This document shows, in pieces, positions 50,811 through 52,763 of a stretch of 52,763 nt of DNA. Position numbers and translations under genes: made by a program. The stretch is from NCBI GenBank assembly GCA_021828475.1, contig JAJZIY010000017.1, positions 1 through 52,763 of the forward strand, read 5' to 3'. The stretch is from Actinomycetes bacterium (GTDB taxonomy: Bacteria > Actinomycetota > Acidimicrobiia > Acidimicrobiales > Palsa-688). The notes beneath the pieces were generated by a model. That model did no database searches. It had not been told where the DNA came from and worked only from the letters and a program-made list of their open reading frames with translations. Within the stretch, counting starts at the first letter, position 1. The number at the start of each line of letters is the position of its first letter.

Positions 50811-51880
50811 TGTCGAGCCGTCGGGGCACCGTGCGGCCGGCCCGGGGGTGTCCGCCCGGTCAGGTTGGCGGGATGGGTGCGAGTGGCCCGGGTGGTGCCA
50901 GGGCCCGGCGAAGCTGATGCCCTGGTGCGGGCTGCTGCCATGGCCCAGGCCGGCGGGCGCCGGACGCCCCCGGCGATGCGCAGTGCCGACATGGTCCGTA
51001 TGCCCCACCATGTAGGGTCGATCTCGCGCCTGGCAAGCCCCTGGCGGGCGCTGTTTGGGAAGCGGTGGTGGTTGTTGTGCCAGCCCTCGCCCAGCACGAG
51101 CGCCGAGATGAGCCAGTTGTTGCGGCTCTCGTCGCGCGTGTCGAACCGCCTGCTCCCGAAGCGGTGCGCCAGGGAGTTGACGGCGAAAGTCGAGTGGTAG
51201 AGCAGCACCGTCGGCAGCACGAACCCCCACACCGCCATGCTCAGCGCGCCGGCGAGCGGGCCCGCCGGGCCGGAGAGCGCGCCGAAGAGAGCGCAGCCGG
51301 CCAGCAGGGCCCCCGGGGCGGCGTACTCGAAGCGGTCGAGCAGGTCCAGCTCGGGGAAGCGGGCGAGGTCCCCGACCCGTGAGTACCTGGTGGCGGCATT
51401 GTCGGGATCGAATATCCACAGCACGTGGCTGTACCAGAACCCGTCGACGACGGGTGAGTGAGGGTCGCCCGGGCGGTCCGTGTACAGGTGGTGCTCGCGG
51501 TGGTGGGCGGCCCACCACAGCGGTCCCCGCTGGGCTGCGGCGGCGCCGAGCAATGCGCCTGCAAACTGGACCGCCCGGGGCACTCGGAACGCTCGGTGGG
51601 CAAAGCATCGGTGGTAGAAGGCCGTTATCCCGAACGCCCGCGCCAGGTAGGACACGGCGCCCAGGGCGAGGGCCGACCAGCTCCAGCGGACGAAGATGGC
51701 AGCGAGGACGGTTGCATTGAGCAGGACGAAGGGAGTGCCGAGCCGCCAGCGGCTGTGGCGCGAGCGTCCCGCGCTGCCGCCGGCGTCGGCTCGGGACGGG
51801 ACTCCCGTTGCTGCGCCGGCCACCTCGGCGCCGCCAGCCACGTCCGCCGCTGCAGAGCGGCTCACGCCGGCCTCCGTCAC
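50807..51880 (-). CDS. Membrane acyl-CoA/acyl-lipid desaturase (delta-9 type)
   Basis: 357 residues from GTG 51880. There are four membrane-spanning stretches and the three histidine boxes of the stearoyl-CoA desaturase family: HRCFAH (H90, H95), HHREHH (H127, H130, H131) and HNNHH within EGWHNNHHRFP. The N-terminal 45 residues and the ~40-residue C-terminal tail are Ala/Gly/Pro-rich. It forms a double bond in fatty acyl chains within the membrane. Its start overlaps the stop of the cyclopropane synthase gene by four bases (GTGA), so both are cotranscribed, cyclopropane enzyme first. Its stop overlaps the CarH-like gene by four bases (shared CTAG). A second, di-iron acyl-ACP desaturase is at the other end of the window. 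Confidence 0.93.
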   Translation of the reverse strand: MTEAGVSRSAAADVAGGAEVAGAATGVPSRADAGGSAGRSRHSRWRLGTPFVLLNATVLAAIFVRWSWSALALGAVSYLARAFGITAFYHRCFAHRAFRVPRAVQFAGALLGAAAAQRGPLWWAAHHREHHLYTDRPGDPHSPVVDGFWYSHVLWIFDPDNAATRYSRVGDLARFPELDLLDRFEYAAPGALLAGCALFGALSGPAGPLAGALSMAVWGFVLPTVLLYHSTFAVNSLAHRFGSRRFDTRDESRNNWLISALVLGEGWHNNHHRFPNSARQGLARREIDPTWWGIRTMSALRIAGGVRRPPAWAMAAARTRASASPGPGTTRATRTHPANLTGRTPPGRPHGAPTARH

Positions 51881-52763
51881 GCCGGCCTCTCCTCGAGCGC
51901 GCCGCGCCAGCCCGGTTTCACGAACACCATCTGTACGTCGGAGATATGGCGCTCCAGGAAGGACGCTTCGCAGTAGGCCAGGTAGAGCGACCAGAGGCGC
52001 AGGAGGTCCTGCCCGGCGCCCAGGCGGGCAAGCTCGTCGCCTCGGGTGCCTATGTTGTCCGACCAGAGGCGCAGGGTGCGGGCGTAGTGGCGGCCTATGT
52101 CCTCCAGGTCCACGAGGCGCAGGTCGGTCGAGCGCGCCGAGCGGACCAGGGACGAAACAGAAGGGATGCAGCCGCCGGGAAAGACCATCTTGCGCACGAA
52201 GTCCTGGTGGCGCTTGGCTCTTTCGAAGCTGGCGTCGTCCATGACAATGGCCTGGAACACGGCCTTGCCGGCCGGGTGCAGCAGATCGGAGCACTTACGC
52301 AGGAAGTCGTCGTGCAGGCGCCAGTCGACTGCCTCGACCATCTCCACCGAGACCAGCTTGTCGTAGCGGCCCCGCAGTTCGCGCCAGTCGTCACCGATCA
52401 CAGTGACCAGGTGGGAGAGGCCGGCGGCCTTGACCGCCTCCTCTGCGTAACGGCGCTGTTCGGCCGAGATGGTGGTGGTCGTCACCCTGCAACCGAAGTG
52501 GCGGGCGGCGTATAGCGCGAACCCGCCCCACCCGGTGCCGACCTCGAGGACGCTGTCCTCTGGGCGAAGCGAGGCCTTGGCGCACAAGCGCGCGAACTTG
52601 GCTTCCTGCGCGGCGTCGAGAGACGTCGTGGGGCCGGCGAAAACGGCGCACGAGTAGGCCATGGAAGCGCCGAGCATCACCTCGAAGAAGCGGTTGGAGA
52701 GGTCGTAGTGCGATGCGATGTTGCGCCTGTCGTCCTCCGGGCGGGGCGCGCGCCGGCGAGCCA
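51877..52763 (-). CDS. Cyclopropane-fatty-acyl-phospholipid synthase family methyltransferase (5' partial)
   Basis: SAM-dependent enzyme; at least 295 residues are in the window and the gene runs past its right edge. The upstream strand reads NIASHYDLSNRFFEVML, the conserved entrance motif of Cfa enzymes, then MAYSCAVF. The SAM site is VLEVGTGWGGFALYAA, and QHDFxxK-like positions are seen as RHQDFVRKMVFPGGCIPS. It adds a methylene or methyl group across acyl double bonds, here presumably on products of the desaturase coded just downstream in the same operon. Related enzymes that methylate unsaturated chains (UfaM, tuberculostearate or furan fatty acid makers) cannot be excluded. Confidence 0.93.
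   Translation of the reverse strand, partial: ARRRAPRPEDDRRNIASHYDLSNRFFEVMLGASMAYSCAVFAGPTTSLDAAQEAKFARLCAKASLRPEDSVLEVGTGWGGFALYAARHFGCRVTTTTISAEQRRYAEEAVKAAGLSHLVTVIGDDWRELRGRYDKLVSVEMVEAVDWRLHDDFLRKCSDLLHPAGKAVFQAIVMDDASFERAKRHQDFVRKMVFPGGCIPSVSSLVRSARSTDLRLVDLEDIGRHYARTLRLWSDNIGTRGDELARLGAGQDLLRLWSLYLAYCEASFLERHISDVQMVFVKPGWRGALEERPA

Noticed and set aside
1-52763. Insertion sequences, prophage, CRISPR or tRNA genes
   Set aside because: No transposase, integrase, phage structural gene, spaced repeats or cloverleaf sequence was seen by reading; a covariance-model scan was not possible here.

Overview
The window is 52.8 kb of very GC-rich DNA. Frequent GTG/TTG starts, 4-nt ATGA/GTGA gene overlaps, acyl-ACP desaturase, PspA and CarH-type genes, and starts that look leaderless all point to a high-GC Actinomycetota. 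An Acidimicrobiia- or Thermoleophilia-like lineage would fit, but nothing here fixes the order. I saw no rRNA, tRNA, CRISPR array, insertion sequence or phage block. Annotated genes cover most of the window, and long open frames on the opposite strands are mostly composition-driven shadows.

Layout. 0-3 kb: end of a short-chain dehydrogenase, an acyl-ACP desaturase, and a toxin-immunity pair (an RNase Sa-like toxin with an LQRxxGN N-terminal motif, plus a SMI1/KNR4 protein). 3.3-13.3 kb: efflux and envelope-stress genes, namely MarR/MMPL (divergent, shared operator), an ABC-2 transporter with a NarL-type two-component pair, a secreted phospholipase D-like protein, and MarR with a DHA2 exporter. 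13.7-23.4 kb: heme O synthase with a histidine-bearing polytopic membrane protein, a Tat-lipoprotein arylsulfotransferase, a PadR/response regulator/kinase operon, a small secreted lysine-tailed protein and a GH51-like glycosidase. 23.4-31 kb: alkylation repair (Ogt, Ada-AlkA), flavodoxin, a second OmpR-type two-component pair, a zinc-finger/baeRF-like fragment and an MFS carrier. 31-39.7 kb: a heterodimeric ABC exporter with its TetR regulator, divergent from a ROK regulator coupled to a GH2 beta-mannosidase.

39.8-43.5 kb holds the most unusual unit: five tightly coupled genes made of PspA/IM30, a small unrecognised protein and three consecutive proteins that each carry two YbjQ-like (DUF74) domains. 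I propose it as an undescribed PspA-linked envelope-stress module. 43.6-47.7 kb carries a coiled-coil protein, a GT-C-like membrane glycosyltransferase, a GT4 glycosyltransferase and a DUF4349 protein. 47.7 kb to the end has a prolyl oligopeptidase, a CarH-like B12 photoreceptor with an excisionase-type HTH, and, converging on it, an overlapping fatty-acid desaturase/cyclopropane-synthase operon. That last group suggests light- or oxidant-controlled membrane-lipid modification.

The shared theme is membrane homeostasis: lipid desaturation and cyclopropanation, PspA, multidrug export and several sensor kinases. Functional coupling between these blocks is inference from adjacency.
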